Positions 21,294 to 31,600 of a stretch of DNA of 64,000 bases are shown here, piece by piece. The stretch is taken from NCBI GenBank assembly GCA_029862165.1, contig JAOTXU010000008.1:1-64000 (forward strand). The letters run 5' to 3'. The position numbers and the translations under genes were made by a program. The notes under the pieces were generated by a model. The model had not been told where the DNA came from, did no database searches, and worked only from the letters and a program-made list of their open reading frames with translations. The DNA is from Gammaproteobacteria bacterium (GTDB taxonomy: Bacteria > Pseudomonadota > Gammaproteobacteria > Steroidobacterales > JABDKV01). How positions within the stretch are numbered: position 1 is the first letter of the stretch; every line of letters begins with the position of its first letter.

Positions 21294-24200
21294 CTAGGGT
21301 TGTCCTGAGAACACGTCGAAATTAAAACTCGTCTCGACAAATGCGCCACCGGTATCCGTCGCGCGCACTGTCAGGGTACTCACGCCGGAGGCGCCGCTGA
21401 TAGTGAACCGCATGAGTCCGTTGTCTATTGTAATTTCGCTAAACAACCCGGGGAGAGTATTACCAACGAGCTGATACAACAACGCCGAATCAGGATCTTC
21501 TTCGTCATCGAACGCCGCATTCAAATCAATGACTACAGGCGGAACTACTTCGAAAATTGAGATATCCGAAATGCCACTCGTGGTCGGCGGATCATTGACC
21601 AGGTTGACATTGATCCCGACCCGCGCATAACAGGACAACTGGGCCGGAAGCGACCCGGATTGCACGAGATAGATGAACTCGTCCGAACTGGAATTGCTGC
21701 CGTCATGAATATATTCAAATGTGCCGTCCAGGTTGAGAGCAAAACTGGACGCACTTGCCGGCGCGCCGATCAATTCCAATTCTACAAAGACAGTATCATT
21801 CTCAGCGTCGAAGTCGTTGTCCAATACGCTGCTCATGCCATCATCGAGCACGGTGGCGCTGCCGCCCTCGTCGACGGTAATAGTGTCAGAAACTGCGATC
21901 GGAGCGTCGTCCAGTGACAGCACTCTGACGACGGTGGTTCCTGCAACCGTATGGGTGCCGTCGGTTACTTCGTAGCTAAATGAATCGCTGGTTGTCTCGC
22001 TGCCATCGTGGGCGTAAACAAAAGTGCCATCCGGATTGAGTGTAACGCTTCCGTTTTGAGGTGCTGTGGTAATTTGGGTCACGACTAATGGATCCGATTC
22101 CAGATCCAAGTCATTGTCCAGCACAGATGCGTTCAATGGCCCGTTCACGATCAGGTTCGCGCCTGCCAGTGAGAACTGATAATCACCCGGGTCGGTCAGA
22201 ACGAGCGACAGGTCGACGCCGCTCCCGGAAGAATTCAGGGCGACTGGCGTTCCCAACTGTATGTCCGCGGCATCGGCACGTAAGTCAAGGCCATCGGCGC
22301 TTAAGAAGAACTGGTGTGTGCCGGCTGTCAGAGCAATAACAGCAACATAACGGTCTACTACCCGCATCGGTCTGTCTTCAGGCACTGCACCGGCCGGCAG
22401 GGTACCCTCAATATCGATCTGTGGCTGGAACACCATCTGATCGGCAGGCAGACCGTCGCCGAAATTATTAAAGGTGCCCAGCACTGACAACGATGCGAAA
22501 TTCGGTTCCGCGAAGATCATCCGCGCAACATCGCGTTCGGGATCACCTGCGTCCAATCGAAGATCGACCGCGGAGATGCTGAGCCGATCTGCCCCGATGG
22601 TCAGCGAATCGCCACCCGGACCCCCGTCAAAGCTGATACCGCGCTCGACCTCCACAACAATCGGATAATTCGTGTTTGGCAACCCCAGGAGCGCGTCGGT
22701 ATCGGCCAGATGGAATGCGTCGTGTATCAGACCAATCAGTGGATTGGCGAACGATACACCGCCATTCCATACGACATCGGCCGGATTGGCAACTTCGCGA
22801 TCGGCATGCATTAGGCCACTTGATACGCGTGTATTGATCGGTAAGCAGGCCGCACTCGCCGGCACACCGGTCGTTCCGAAATTGCCCGAACCGGTCGTAT
22901 CTAATACAACAGGTATCGGCAGCGACTGCGCCAACAACTCCGGTATAAGAAAAACGCTGTCATCACTTTGTAGCTGATCAGGCGCGACCGATAATGGAGA
23001 ATTGCTGACAACCAGACTACCGGTCGTGCCGAAAAACATCGGTGTTGACCCGGGGGCTGTCCCGGCTAATGTTTGAAGGGCAACATTCGCTGCACGGCCG
23101 ACGCAGTTTGGATCGTTGACTGCAGTTGCTGTTCCGCCTTCCGTAACGACTACGCAATCACCGGTCAACCGTGGCATTGCGTTAGTCACAGTGATGTTGA
23201 CCGTTGCAACTGCCGAGTCATCGCTACCGTCATTGGCCACGTAACCAAAACTGTCAGAAATGGCCAGATCGCCGTTGTGAACATAGTCAATCGTTCCGTC
23301 CGCTCGCAAAACAACCTGGCCGTGCGCCGGAAGATCAATCAGCCGCGCCGTTAGGGAATCGTTTTCTGCATCGTTATCATTCGCCAGAACCGAGCTCGCA
23401 CCAGTGCTTAATATGCTGAACGTGGAACCGCGCTCGACGGTCGCCGAATCGTTTATCGCAACCGGTGGGTCGTTGACCGGCGTAACGGTGATCACGACCT
23501 CTGCAGTATTGGAGTTTACGATGCCATCATTGGCCACGTAGCTAAACCGGTCGGTGCTGGTCTCGCTGCCATTATGCGTATATTCGTAGGTCCCATCAGA
23601 GTTAAACGTCAGCTGACCATTGACTGGCAAATCGACCACCATCGCAGTCAAGACTTCGTCATCCACGTCGTTCAGCAACACACTGGCTGACACGATGGTT
23701 CCACCCTCGGCAACGGTCGCCACATCGTCGTTTACGACCGGTGGTCTATTGTTAATATCGAGCGTCACGGTGACGACGTTTGAATCTCCTGGACCGTCGC
23801 TGGCGTTATACATGAAGCTGTCTGTGCCGATGCCACTACCGTCGTGGATGTAAGTGAAAGATCCATCAGAGGAAAGATTGAAGCTTGCCGCGCTGGCCGG
23901 ACCCGATCCTACAAGTTCGGCTGTGAGCGGGTTGCCATCAGCATCGCTATCGTTGCCCAGCACACCAGGCGCTGCGACTGACAACGTGCCGCCGACACTA
24001 AGGCTAAACAGGTCGGCAACCGCTAGCGGTAAATTGTTAATCGGTACGCCGATCTGAGAAAAAACATCCTCGTTTACGGTAACCACTGCCGTACTGGAAT
24101 AGGCCGGAAAATTGTTATTGCGGAATCGTGCGATTTCTTCATTGAGTGACAACACAACTATTGGAGAACCGCCGACCAGTACAGGTGCCCCGTCAACCAT

Positions 24201-24953
24201 CCCGTCGATGCGACCGTCGGAGAAATCCGTAGCCACGGCAAGAATTGTCTCAATATTCGGTGCGAGCAACCCTGCGTTGAGGCTGACGCGATTGACCAGA
24301 TTGGCCAGTCCACCGAGTACCATCGCATACTCGCGTTGCTCCAGAGCAGATGCCTGATCGGGGGAAATCGTGTCGGTCGGCATTGTCGTAAGAATATCGA
24401 AACCAAAAGCACCGCTCGCCAGTTCACGATTGGCCGCAAACTGTTGCAAAAAGGTGCCGCCCAGCGTCTCGCGCCGGGTCTTGTCCAGCAGTGCCTGGGT
24501 GGCAATGGACACGGTTACCGACGTAGTGCCCGGCGGTAACAGACTCTCCAGACCCTCTCCCGGACCGAGAACGATACGACGTCTCAGTGCGGGGTCCGGT
24601 TCCGGATCGGCTTCATCGACGTAGGCACCGCCGCTGGTGCGAATCAGCAACGCACCACTACCTTGTGGAATGGTCGCTGTGAAACTGCCGTCGGCGGCGG
24701 TCGTGGTGCTTGCAATCGGGTCACCGGCGACCGCTCCAAAGGCATCGATCGGTATGAAATCGACGTCGGCGCTGTCCAGTGGCCCTTTGCTGACCATGCC
24801 GCTAACCGTCACGTTGCTGATAACCGGTGGTACTGGTGCTTCGTTAACGGGCGCAGCGATGTCACCACCGCTGCCGCCACCACCACACGCCGACACTATC
24901 GACACGACAAGCGCGACACAAAACACACGGCAGATTTTTTTATTAATTCTCAT
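21294..24953 (-). CDS. Large VCBS/cadherin-like repeat lipoprotein (cassette 1)
   Basis: A 1219-residue predicted lipoprotein. The signal peptide ends in a lipobox, VVSIVSAC, followed by GGGGSGG. Residues about 45-300 form a domain shared with the 3455-residue lipoprotein (KGPLDSADVDFIPIDAFG, LESLLPPGTTSVTVSIATQA, YAMVLGGLANLVNRVS). Then come about five VCBS-type repeats of the form VLDND-D-E-D-LTA...LNPDGTFVYAHDGSE...DSFSY. A non-repetitive insert with several Cys lies at about 590-900, and a cadherin-like end at 1120-1219. It overlaps the FecR gene by 4 bp. It is probably a cell-surface adhesin or scaffold, and a candidate client of the DUF560 protein two genes upstream. Confidence 0.85.
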   Translation of the reverse strand: MRINKKICRVFCVALVVSIVSACGGGGSGGDIAAPVNEAPVPPVISNVTVSGMVSKGPLDSADVDFIPIDAFGAVAGDPIASTTTAADGSFTATIPQGSGALLIRTSGGAYVDEADPEPDPALRRRIVLGPGEGLESLLPPGTTSVTVSIATQALLDKTRRETLGGTFLQQFAANRELASGAFGFDILTTMPTDTISPDQASALEQREYAMVLGGLANLVNRVSLNAGLLAPNIETILAVATDFSDGRIDGMVDGAPVLVGGSPIVVLSLNEEIARFRNNNFPAYSSTAVVTVNEDVFSQIGVPINNLPLAVADLFSLSVGGTLSVAAPGVLGNDSDADGNPLTAELVGSGPASAASFNLSSDGSFTYIHDGSGIGTDSFMYNASDGPGDSNVVTVTLDINNRPPVVNDDVATVAEGGTIVSASVLLNDVDDEVLTAMVVDLPVNGQLTFNSDGTYEYTHNGSETSTDRFSYVANDGIVNSNTAEVVITVTPVNDPPVAINDSATVERGSTFSILSTGASSVLANDNDAENDSLTARLIDLPAHGQVVLRADGTIDYVHNGDLAISDSFGYVANDGSDDSAVATVNITVTNAMPRLTGDCVVVTEGGTATAVNDPNCVGRAANVALQTLAGTAPGSTPMFFGTTGSLVVSNSPLSVAPDQLQSDDSVFLIPELLAQSLPIPVVLDTTGSGNFGTTGVPASAACLPINTRVSSGLMHADREVANPADVVWNGGVSFANPLIGLIHDAFHLADTDALLGLPNTNYPIVVEVERGISFDGGPGGDSLTIGADRLSISAVDLRLDAGDPERDVARMIFAEPNFASLSVLGTFNNFGDGLPADQMVFQPQIDIEGTLPAGAVPEDRPMRVVDRYVAVIALTAGTHQFFLSADGLDLRADAADIQLGTPVALNSSGSGVDLSLVLTDPGDYQFSLAGANLIVNGPLNASVLDNDLDLESDPLVVTQITTAPQNGSVTLNPDGTFVYAHDGSETTSDSFSYEVTDGTHTVAGTTVVRVLSLDDAPIAVSDTITVDEGGSATVLDDGMSSVLDNDFDAENDTVFVELELIGAPASASSFALNLDGTFEYIHDGSNSSSDEFIYLVQSGSLPAQLSCYARVGINVNLVNDPPTTSGISDISIFEVVPPVVIDLNAAFDDEEDPDSALLYQLVGNTLPGLFSEITIDNGLMRFTISGASGVSTLTVRATDTGGAFVETSFNFDVFSGQP

Positions 24954-26479
24954 GGGTTCGGTTGTCCAAATACTACGGCGCCGGATACCGATACATCCTG
25001 CCCGTCACTTAAACCGTAGGTCAGCCCGGCACCGCTTGGCAGACTGTTGCTGCCCGGCGCGGCAAAGAAACCGCCGAAGTTGCCGCTGCCACCGGTCTGC
25101 CCGCCAACCACCACGGAGTCGTATACGCCATCGAACAAGTTACTTGTTATCGAGCCGCTGCCGCTGGCCTGCCAGTCGCGGCCACCGACGACCAGCAACA
25201 ATTCGCTATCTACAGTTGCTGTCGTAAAGTTGGCAAACAGACTCGCATTACCCAGCACGCCGGTGTTTCCCAATGTATCGGTCGGTTGGGTATTGCCGGC
25301 AAGGAGTGTAAAACTTGCTGTCCCGGTGCTCGGCATGGCAGGTCTGACATCAAGCTCGCGTCCGTACACCCAATGCAGACTTTGCGAACTGAGGTCTGCA
25401 TTGATGGCTGAGCTACCGGCCGGTGTCACGTTTGCCAAACCACCCGACCAGCGACCCCAGCCAAGACCGGTGACCGGATCGAAACCAATATTACTGGTGC
25501 TCGACGTACCAATGGCGTAAGACGCGTTATCGCTCGCCCCGGGGAACGGCGCCAGAAAATCGATGAGTTCGTTGCCGGACAACGTGCCCTGACTCAGTGC
25601 GGATGAAGCTGCAAACGCTGTTGGTGCACTACCGGAAATCGGCCCGCTCGCTAATGTGACAGGCCGAAAACCACTGGCACCGGTTATATTTATCTTGGGT
25701 ACGACGAGTATCGGCCCATCCGGTCCCAGCGGAAAACCATCGGGGACTTCAATCCCGGGCGGCGGGGGAAATTCCAGCGGCTCAAAACGCTCGGTGGTCA
25801 GCGTTGGAAATGTGTCAATCAAAGGAATTGGCTTCTCACGCAGACGGACCGGTGGCGTATCGCGGTCGCGTACATAGACAAACTCACCGGCGGTTACCAG
25901 ATATTCACCTGTGTTGTTTGCAACGACAAGGGCACCCTCGACGACACCAAGATAAAGACCATCCAGTATGGGTGCGGTTACGGTGACGCCTGGTGGCGGT
26001 CTGCAATCCCCGGCGCACCACACAGTGTTGTAATGGGTTCCGCGTATGCCCAAGGTCGCAGCTGGAGTATCCACGACGTAAGCGTCGGGATTGTCTCTGC
26101 CAATCGCGCCAGTAATAGTGCGGAAACCACCCTTGACCAGCTCAGTAACAGCGCTGTCTTGCGCGGCCACAATGATCGAGCCGTCCGGTTGTTCAAGTTC
26201 GTCGCCGGCCTGAAAATACTCTTCGATCAAAAAGCGGGTCTCGGGACGCAAAGCGATCTTCGCACCGTCTTTCATGAGCAGCTGGCCACGCGAACGGTCC
26301 GCCGTGACGATCACATCTTTCTCAAAGACCCGGTCAGCTTTTTTCAGGACCACGATGTCGTCACGTTCGGCCGTGACACGACCGGCTACAAACAACACCT
26401 GGCCGCTGTCGTTTGCCGCCCACACAGGCATGATTTGCATCAACAGCACAAATGCGACTATGGCTATACGCAACATCAT
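24950..26479 (-). CDS. FecR-domain protein with TbpB-like C-terminal barrel (cassette 1)
   Basis: A 509-residue secreted protein. Residues 1-22 are a signal peptide ending PVWA-A. A FecR domain follows (about 25-200), with SGQVLFVAGRVTAERD, RGQLLMKDGAKIALRPET and the hallmark DTPAATLGIRGTHY. After a Pro-rich linker, residues about 290-509 form Gly-rich beta strands ending GAVVFGQP, with GWGRWSGG and GSGNFGGFFAAPGSNSLP, resembling the C-terminal beta-barrel of TbpB-like and other DUF560 client proteins. That last assignment is by eye. The gene overlaps the DUF560 gene upstream and the lipoprotein downstream by 4 bp each. No sigma factor is adjacent, unlike classical fecIR. Confidence 0.82.
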   Translation of the reverse strand: MMLRIAIVAFVLLMQIMPVWAANDSGQVLFVAGRVTAERDDIVVLKKADRVFEKDVIVTADRSRGQLLMKDGAKIALRPETRFLIEEYFQAGDELEQPDGSIIVAAQDSAVTELVKGGFRTITGAIGRDNPDAYVVDTPAATLGIRGTHYNTVWCAGDCRPPPGVTVTAPILDGLYLGVVEGALVVANNTGEYLVTAGEFVYVRDRDTPPVRLREKPIPLIDTFPTLTTERFEPLEFPPPPGIEVPDGFPLGPDGPILVVPKINITGASGFRPVTLASGPISGSAPTAFAASSALSQGTLSGNELIDFLAPFPGASDNASYAIGTSSTSNIGFDPVTGLGWGRWSGGLANVTPAGSSAINADLSSQSLHWVYGRELDVRPAMPSTGTASFTLLAGNTQPTDTLGNTGVLGNASLFANFTTATVDSELLLVVGGRDWQASGSGSITSNLFDGVYDSVVVGGQTGGSGNFGGFFAAPGSNSLPSGAGLTYGLSDGQDVSVSGAVVFGQPNP

Positions 26480-28314
26480 CGTGTCGTCCTGAACAATGCA
26501 CCGATCTCGATACGGTCATAGTCGAAAATCGTGACATTGGAATCGTTGTTCACGTACCGCAGATTTGGCACAAACGTCCAGCCACGGAAGGGCTTGTCCT
26601 CCATCTCCATCGATATGCCCGTTGTTATTTGCTGATCATCGCGATCAATGCCGTAAAAAAGCTGGTCACCGTCGTATGGAATCTTTAGAAAACCCAGACT
26701 GAAGCTGAGATCGTTGCCAAACGCCTTCCACCTGCCAGCAAAGCGCCCACCGAAACGGGTGTTGCCATATGCCGAGTTGTCGTCCGCCGACCGGTCCCGT
26801 CCACCGATGGCTACCCAATCAAATTCACCGTTGCCGCTCTGCAGAGGTTGGCGCAATGTCAGTGTGTAGAGAACACGATCGACGTCGCGAACCTTCTGCG
26901 CGTCACTGAAGCGCACCGGTCCGGCCCGTAAAGCAAGTTGTAGCGTGTTTTTTTGTAGTGTGCGTTGCCAGCCCAGATCCAACGTCACGCTGCGCTCATT
27001 AAAACTGCCATCCAGTGCCGACCAATACGCACCTACTCCGGTAATGAAATTATTGGCGCCACTCTTGAAACCTAAGGCGACCGCGGTATTGGCAAGACTG
27101 TGACTAGCAAAATCCGCTGACGGGTAATGACGGTGTCTGATCCCACCCTGCAAAGAGAACTCGAGCGTCGGGTTCACGGGATTTCTGAGCAAGCCGCCAA
27201 ACTGCGCTTCGGCAAAGGCGCTGCCAGTCTCGCTGCTGTTTGGTTCGAGGGTGAAGCCCAGGAAATCATTGATATCGGCCGCGCCATTGGCGTTACTATC
27301 ATAGCCACCGACAGCAGCGGCATATAACAGTTTCCGCGCCCGGTCTGTTTCAGTGTCTGGTTCTGTTAGCGCATCCAGATAACGGGTGATCACACCGCGT
27401 ACTTCTTCGGGCGGGTCTTCATTGAGCAAAGCCGTAAATTCCTGGCGCGCACGTTCGTGTTCGCCCACTTCGTACAACGCACTGGCTAATTCCATACGTG
27501 CGCCAACAAAAGCAGGCAGCGAACGAACTACTCGCTCGAGTGCGAATATCGCCTCACCCGCTTTGCCACTGTCCAATGCGGCCACACCGAACAAATAATC
27601 AAATTCAGTAGTCCCCGACCACCGCGTCTCCAGTTTCGACAACAATGCGTAAGCCTCTTCCGGGCGATCCGCATCGAGCAACGCCGAAGCCTCCGTCAGT
27701 TCGCCGGGATCAAGTGGTGCAGGCTCTGACTCAGTCGGTGGTGTCGGCGGCGCAGACTCGGCCGCGTGAACCTCACTCTCAATTTGTGCCGACTCCGCTA
27801 CTCCGCCGGTTTTCCTGGTCCAGTCACGGCTGACGTAACCCGTGGCACCGTTGCGTTCAACGAGGTACCAGCCGTCGATCTCGCCGATCAATGGCAATGA
27901 ATTACCCGGCTGCAGCCGGCCGATTGTCGCACTAGCCGTGTTGGCCTCGGCGCGAATTCTGACAAAAGTATCTACGTCTTCTGAAGCAATAATTTGCGCG
28001 GCTTCAGATCGCACAACGCTATCAACTACGTCGCCCGCTACCGACTCGGAACCGTCGCTAATTTTTCTGGTCCAGTCCCGGCTGACGTAACCGGTAGCAC
28101 CATTTCGTTCAACGATATACCAACCTTCCGACTCGCCGATGAACGCCACTGAATTACCGGGGCGCAACTGACCGATCGTGTTACTGGCAGCATTCGGTTC
28201 GGCACGAATCCTGACGAAGGAGGTCACGTCTTCTGAAGGAATGACGCGAACAGATTCGGCTGCCTCTAAAAAAGAAGCAGGCCACACCAACGTCAAGACT
28301 AACGAAACGAGCAA
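26476..28314 (-). CDS. DUF560/Slam-like outer-membrane protein with SH3 and TPR domains (cassette 1)
   Basis: About 612 residues. A signal peptide is followed by two bacterial SH3 domains (each with ATGYVSRDWTRK; about 25-85 and 105-165) and an acidic linker. TPR-like helices come next (LLDADRPEEAYALLSKLE, GEAIFALERVVRSLP, ALYEVGEHERARQEF). Then a C-terminal barrel begins AAAVGGYDSNANGAADIN and ends RYVNNDSNVTIFDYDRIEIG. The TPR-plus-barrel plan and the SN..(L/I)FDYDR ending are those of DUF560 proteins (Slam, type XI secretion), which export lipoproteins with TbpB-like barrels; the SH3 pair is unusual. TTG 28314 is the only canonical start after the upstream stop, but the ribosome site favours ATC at 28323 (see separate entry). 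Confidence 0.78.
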   Translation of the reverse strand: MLVSLVLTLVWPASFLEAAESVRVIPSEDVTSFVRIRAEPNAASNTIGQLRPGNSVAFIGESEGWYIVERNGATGYVSRDWTRKISDGSESVAGDVVDSVVRSEAAQIIASEDVDTFVRIRAEANTASATIGRLQPGNSLPLIGEIDGWYLVERNGATGYVSRDWTRKTGGVAESAQIESEVHAAESAPPTPPTESEPAPLDPGELTEASALLDADRPEEAYALLSKLETRWSGTTEFDYLFGVAALDSGKAGEAIFALERVVRSLPAFVGARMELASALYEVGEHERARQEFTALLNEDPPEEVRGVITRYLDALTEPDTETDRARKLLYAAAVGGYDSNANGAADINDFLGFTLEPNSSETGSAFAEAQFGGLLRNPVNPTLEFSLQGGIRHRHYPSADFASHSLANTAVALGFKSGANNFITGVGAYWSALDGSFNERSVTLDLGWQRTLQKNTLQLALRAGPVRFSDAQKVRDVDRVLYTLTLRQPLQSGNGEFDWVAIGGRDRSADDNSAYGNTRFGGRFAGRWKAFGNDLSFSLGFLKIPYDGDQLFYGIDRDDQQITTGISMEMEDKPFRGWTFVPNLRYVNNDSNVTIFDYDRIEIGALFRTTR

Positions 28315-28337
28315 GATTCTGATTTTTTGGATCCTTT
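28315..28337 (-). promoter_or_regulatory. Ribosome site placed for a possible AUC start
   Basis: On the minus strand an in-frame TAA overlaps AAAGGA (28337-28332). Eight bases later comes ATC (28323-28321), then AGA ATC TTG. The TTG is 17 bases from the ribosome site, too far for normal initiation. ATC is at the normal distance and would restore a positively charged signal-peptide start (Arg-Ile/Val-Leu-Leu). The paralogous gene at 42516-42530 keeps the same layout. Confidence 0.45.
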
Positions 28338-28645
28338 ACCGATCACGTGCCGGCTTGAGACTATCCCCAGCGCCCCAGTGTAGCTCAGCTAAGAGCTCGT
28401 ACAGAACACCTGAGCGCCAAACATCAGGCTCTACTAGACATAACAATGACTTGGCAGTGTTCCGGCCGGCCAAGCCACGCCATGCAATCCTGACGGGGCG
28501 TCACATCCCGTGACAAATAACGCAGTCAGAAGACATTCCCCCAAGATGTAATCTGACCCCTTTTTTTAAGGGATTTGCTGCTGTCATTGCAGCACAATCG
28601 TTGGTCCGGCCCCGACGGCTTACGACCCCCTACTTCAACCAGATT
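28338..28645. other. Intergenic gap between the two lipoprotein cassettes
   Basis: I see no gene. At about 28546-28572 lies GTAATCTGACCCC followed by seven T and AAGGG, which resembles the TCTGACCCCTTTT motif often seen around REP-associated (RAYT) transposase remnants. At 28567-28583 a TGCTGCTGTC...GCAGCA hairpin follows. Both are weak. The gap must contain the promoter of cassette 1 if it is not read through from cassette 2. Confidence 0.4.
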
Positions 28646-31600
28646 CTACAAAATCGAAATCGTAACGGTAACGACCGACGAATGGCTTGTTCCGTCGAAG
28701 GCTCGGTATGTAAATGTGTCTTCGACAACCACACCGCCATGCGTATAAGTGAACGAACCATCCGGCGCCAGGGAAAGCGTACCACCCGTGACATCGTCGA
28801 TCAGTTCTGCAGTCAGCGGGTCGTTCTCGACATCCGTGTCATTGGCGAGCACACCCAGGGCACTTGGCGACCACAATGCCCAGGTACGAGCTTCGCCAGT
28901 GGAATCGACATTGACTCCTCGCAAGACGTTGCCTTGAACTTGATCGATTGCTTCAGATGAAGAATTGAACGCCCAGGCAGCCAGCACGTTGGCGTTGGCT
29001 GGAATGGCCTCGTACGGTACGAGCGTGTTACAGGAAATGCCGGACCCATCGCAGCCAATGGTGAGGAATGGATCAGTGTCAAACATACCTTCGGCGACAT
29101 CCAGGAACACCTGATCCATCAAGGCCTGCGACGCGGCGATGGCAGAAGATTCGCTCAGGAATTGGAAATCGACAAGCTCGTCACAGGCCTGGAAGAGTCC
29201 AAAACAAGTGCCATTTGTAAACGTCACATCGAAAGATAAGCCCTCGACATTGACGCCAGAGGCTCCGGTCAATCGCCCCATGACATCCACATTACGATGT
29301 AGCATTTGCATGCCAGCGGTCAACGTACCACTCTGTACCACGAAGTAGTTGTCCGCAGCCGCTATTGGCGCAGTGTTTCCACCAAACACGGACACATTCG
29401 TCAGCACAGCGGTGCCCGGGAAGTTAACGACGCCGCCCGAGAACTGCGAAATTAACGATGGACGATCCAGATCGTTGTCGGTAAACGTCGCCAACACCGG
29501 CATATCGATGAGACTGCCGGCGCCGGTTGCGGACATTTCAATCGCGCTGCCCAGGGGGCCGCCATCATCGAATACCGTAAGCGAGACCAGCAAAGGTAAA
29601 TCGATGACGCCGCCACTAAAGACGTCGATGAACATCTCCGGGCCGTTTCCGTCACCTGCCACCTGTACTGACGTGAGATTTGGAAACTCCAGCCGGCTAC
29701 CCGTGTCGAATGCAATCCAGAAACCTGAGTCGTCAAAGACGGGATTATCGAGCAGGTAACTCGTCACGCCGGGCAACGAAACGGTGCTGCCAAAGAATAC
29801 CTCGACGCCCGCATTATCCATTGACGTGACGGCGGACAGGTCAACGCTGGCGAAACCACTGTTGCCGACACGCACGATGCTCCCGGTTAGGGTTTCCAGA
29901 CTTGGAAATGCAGCCGTTCCGCTGAATACGCTCAGCACACTGTTGGTAAGCGACGTGATTTGCGCGATATCGATGCTGGAGAGGGCATCCAGTGTTACGC
30001 TGACCTGCTGCGGCGCAGTCAGCAGCGGAACTTCGATTACACCGCCGGCAATCGCAAATAATGAGGAGGTTTCATCTTCGAAGCTCGGCGCATCGGCATC
30101 GACGAACGAGCTGAGCAAGGGCATCTGTACCCGGCTTCCTGGCGCAAAGACAAAAACGTCGATATCACTGCCAGCAGGATCTCCGTCATCGAGTACTGAT
30201 AAAGTCGTCAATGCCGGGAAGTTTATTACCCCGCCGGTTGACGCCTGGATAATCCAGCGCAGGTTTCCGCTGGCACCGGCCACCTGCGCAGTGGTCAAGT
30301 TCGGCAGTTCAAATCGACTCCCCGCCCCATCAGCTACCCACGTAAACGACTCCTGGCTTGCCTGAAGACTGGTCGTAGCAATCGACAACAGAGCGCCATT
30401 CAACGCCTGAACGGCCCCCTCGTTCATCGTAAACGGGCCGGTTATCATCAGCTCCGTAGCGCTTCCATCGGCAAACAATGACCCCGCTTGCATCGTCGTG
30501 GCGCCCGACAAGGTGCTTGGTGCCTGGACGATCAACGACGAGGCAGCCCCGATAATGATCGATTCGCTGCAGTTAATGCTCCTCACAAGCGCAGTAAAGT
30601 TGGAAAGGGTAACGACCGGCGCGGCACCAACCAGGTCGATCACGACGTCGTCACCGGGTTGTGGCACGCCGAACGGCGACCAGTTGTTCGGATCGGACCA
30701 ATCACCGTTTTGCGGGTTGATCCACGTTCTGGTGTTGGCCACGGTGTTGACGATAATCGTGAAGACCTCATCGAAAGTCCCGCCGTTTTGATCGTCAGTT
30801 CGGATACGCACATTCAGCGTTGGTGTTTGCACCGCATCAAACGAGGTCGCGGTTTGCAACTCATCGCCGACGATGCTGAAAAACACGTTGTCCTCACCAC
30901 CGGCACCCGCCACCAAGGAGTAAATGTGCGTATCACCAAGATTGGCATCAGCAGTTGTTAACGTACCGACAAGTGTCCCGGACGGCTGCCCCTCAAGTAC
31001 AATGAGATTGTCCAGGAAGATTGCTGTGGGCGGGAAATTGCCGGCAGGTTCGACGACGATTGTAAATATTGCCTCAAGCGTCCCGCCATTTTGGTCGTCC
31101 GTGCGTACACGAATACTCCGAATCTGGCTTTGCTGGAAATCCAATACCGCAGCGGTAATCAAAGTGTCGCCGCTGATACTAAACAGAGCGTTGTCGGTGT
31201 CGCCTACACCAGGCACGAGGCTATAAATATGCGTGTCACCGGTATCCGGGTCGTTGGTTGTAAAGTTCCCAACCGTCGTTCCTATGGGCTGCCCCTCAGT
31301 CACCGCAAAATTGTCAATGAACAGCGCGGTTGGCGCGGAATTTGTACCAACGACTGTGATGACAAACGCCTTTTCAATGACACCGCCGCGGGTATCGTCG
31401 GCACGCAGGCGCACGTTGAGTGTTGGTGTCTGCGAGGCATCGAGCCCGCCGACGGCACCGAGCTGGACGAAATCGAAGATAAAGAACAGATCATTGTTTT
31501 CGTCACCCGGGCCCGGCACCAGCGTGTAAACATGCGCGTCGTTGACATCCGGATCCACGGTGGTGATGTTGGCAAACGGTGCCTGCTGACCAAACTCGGG

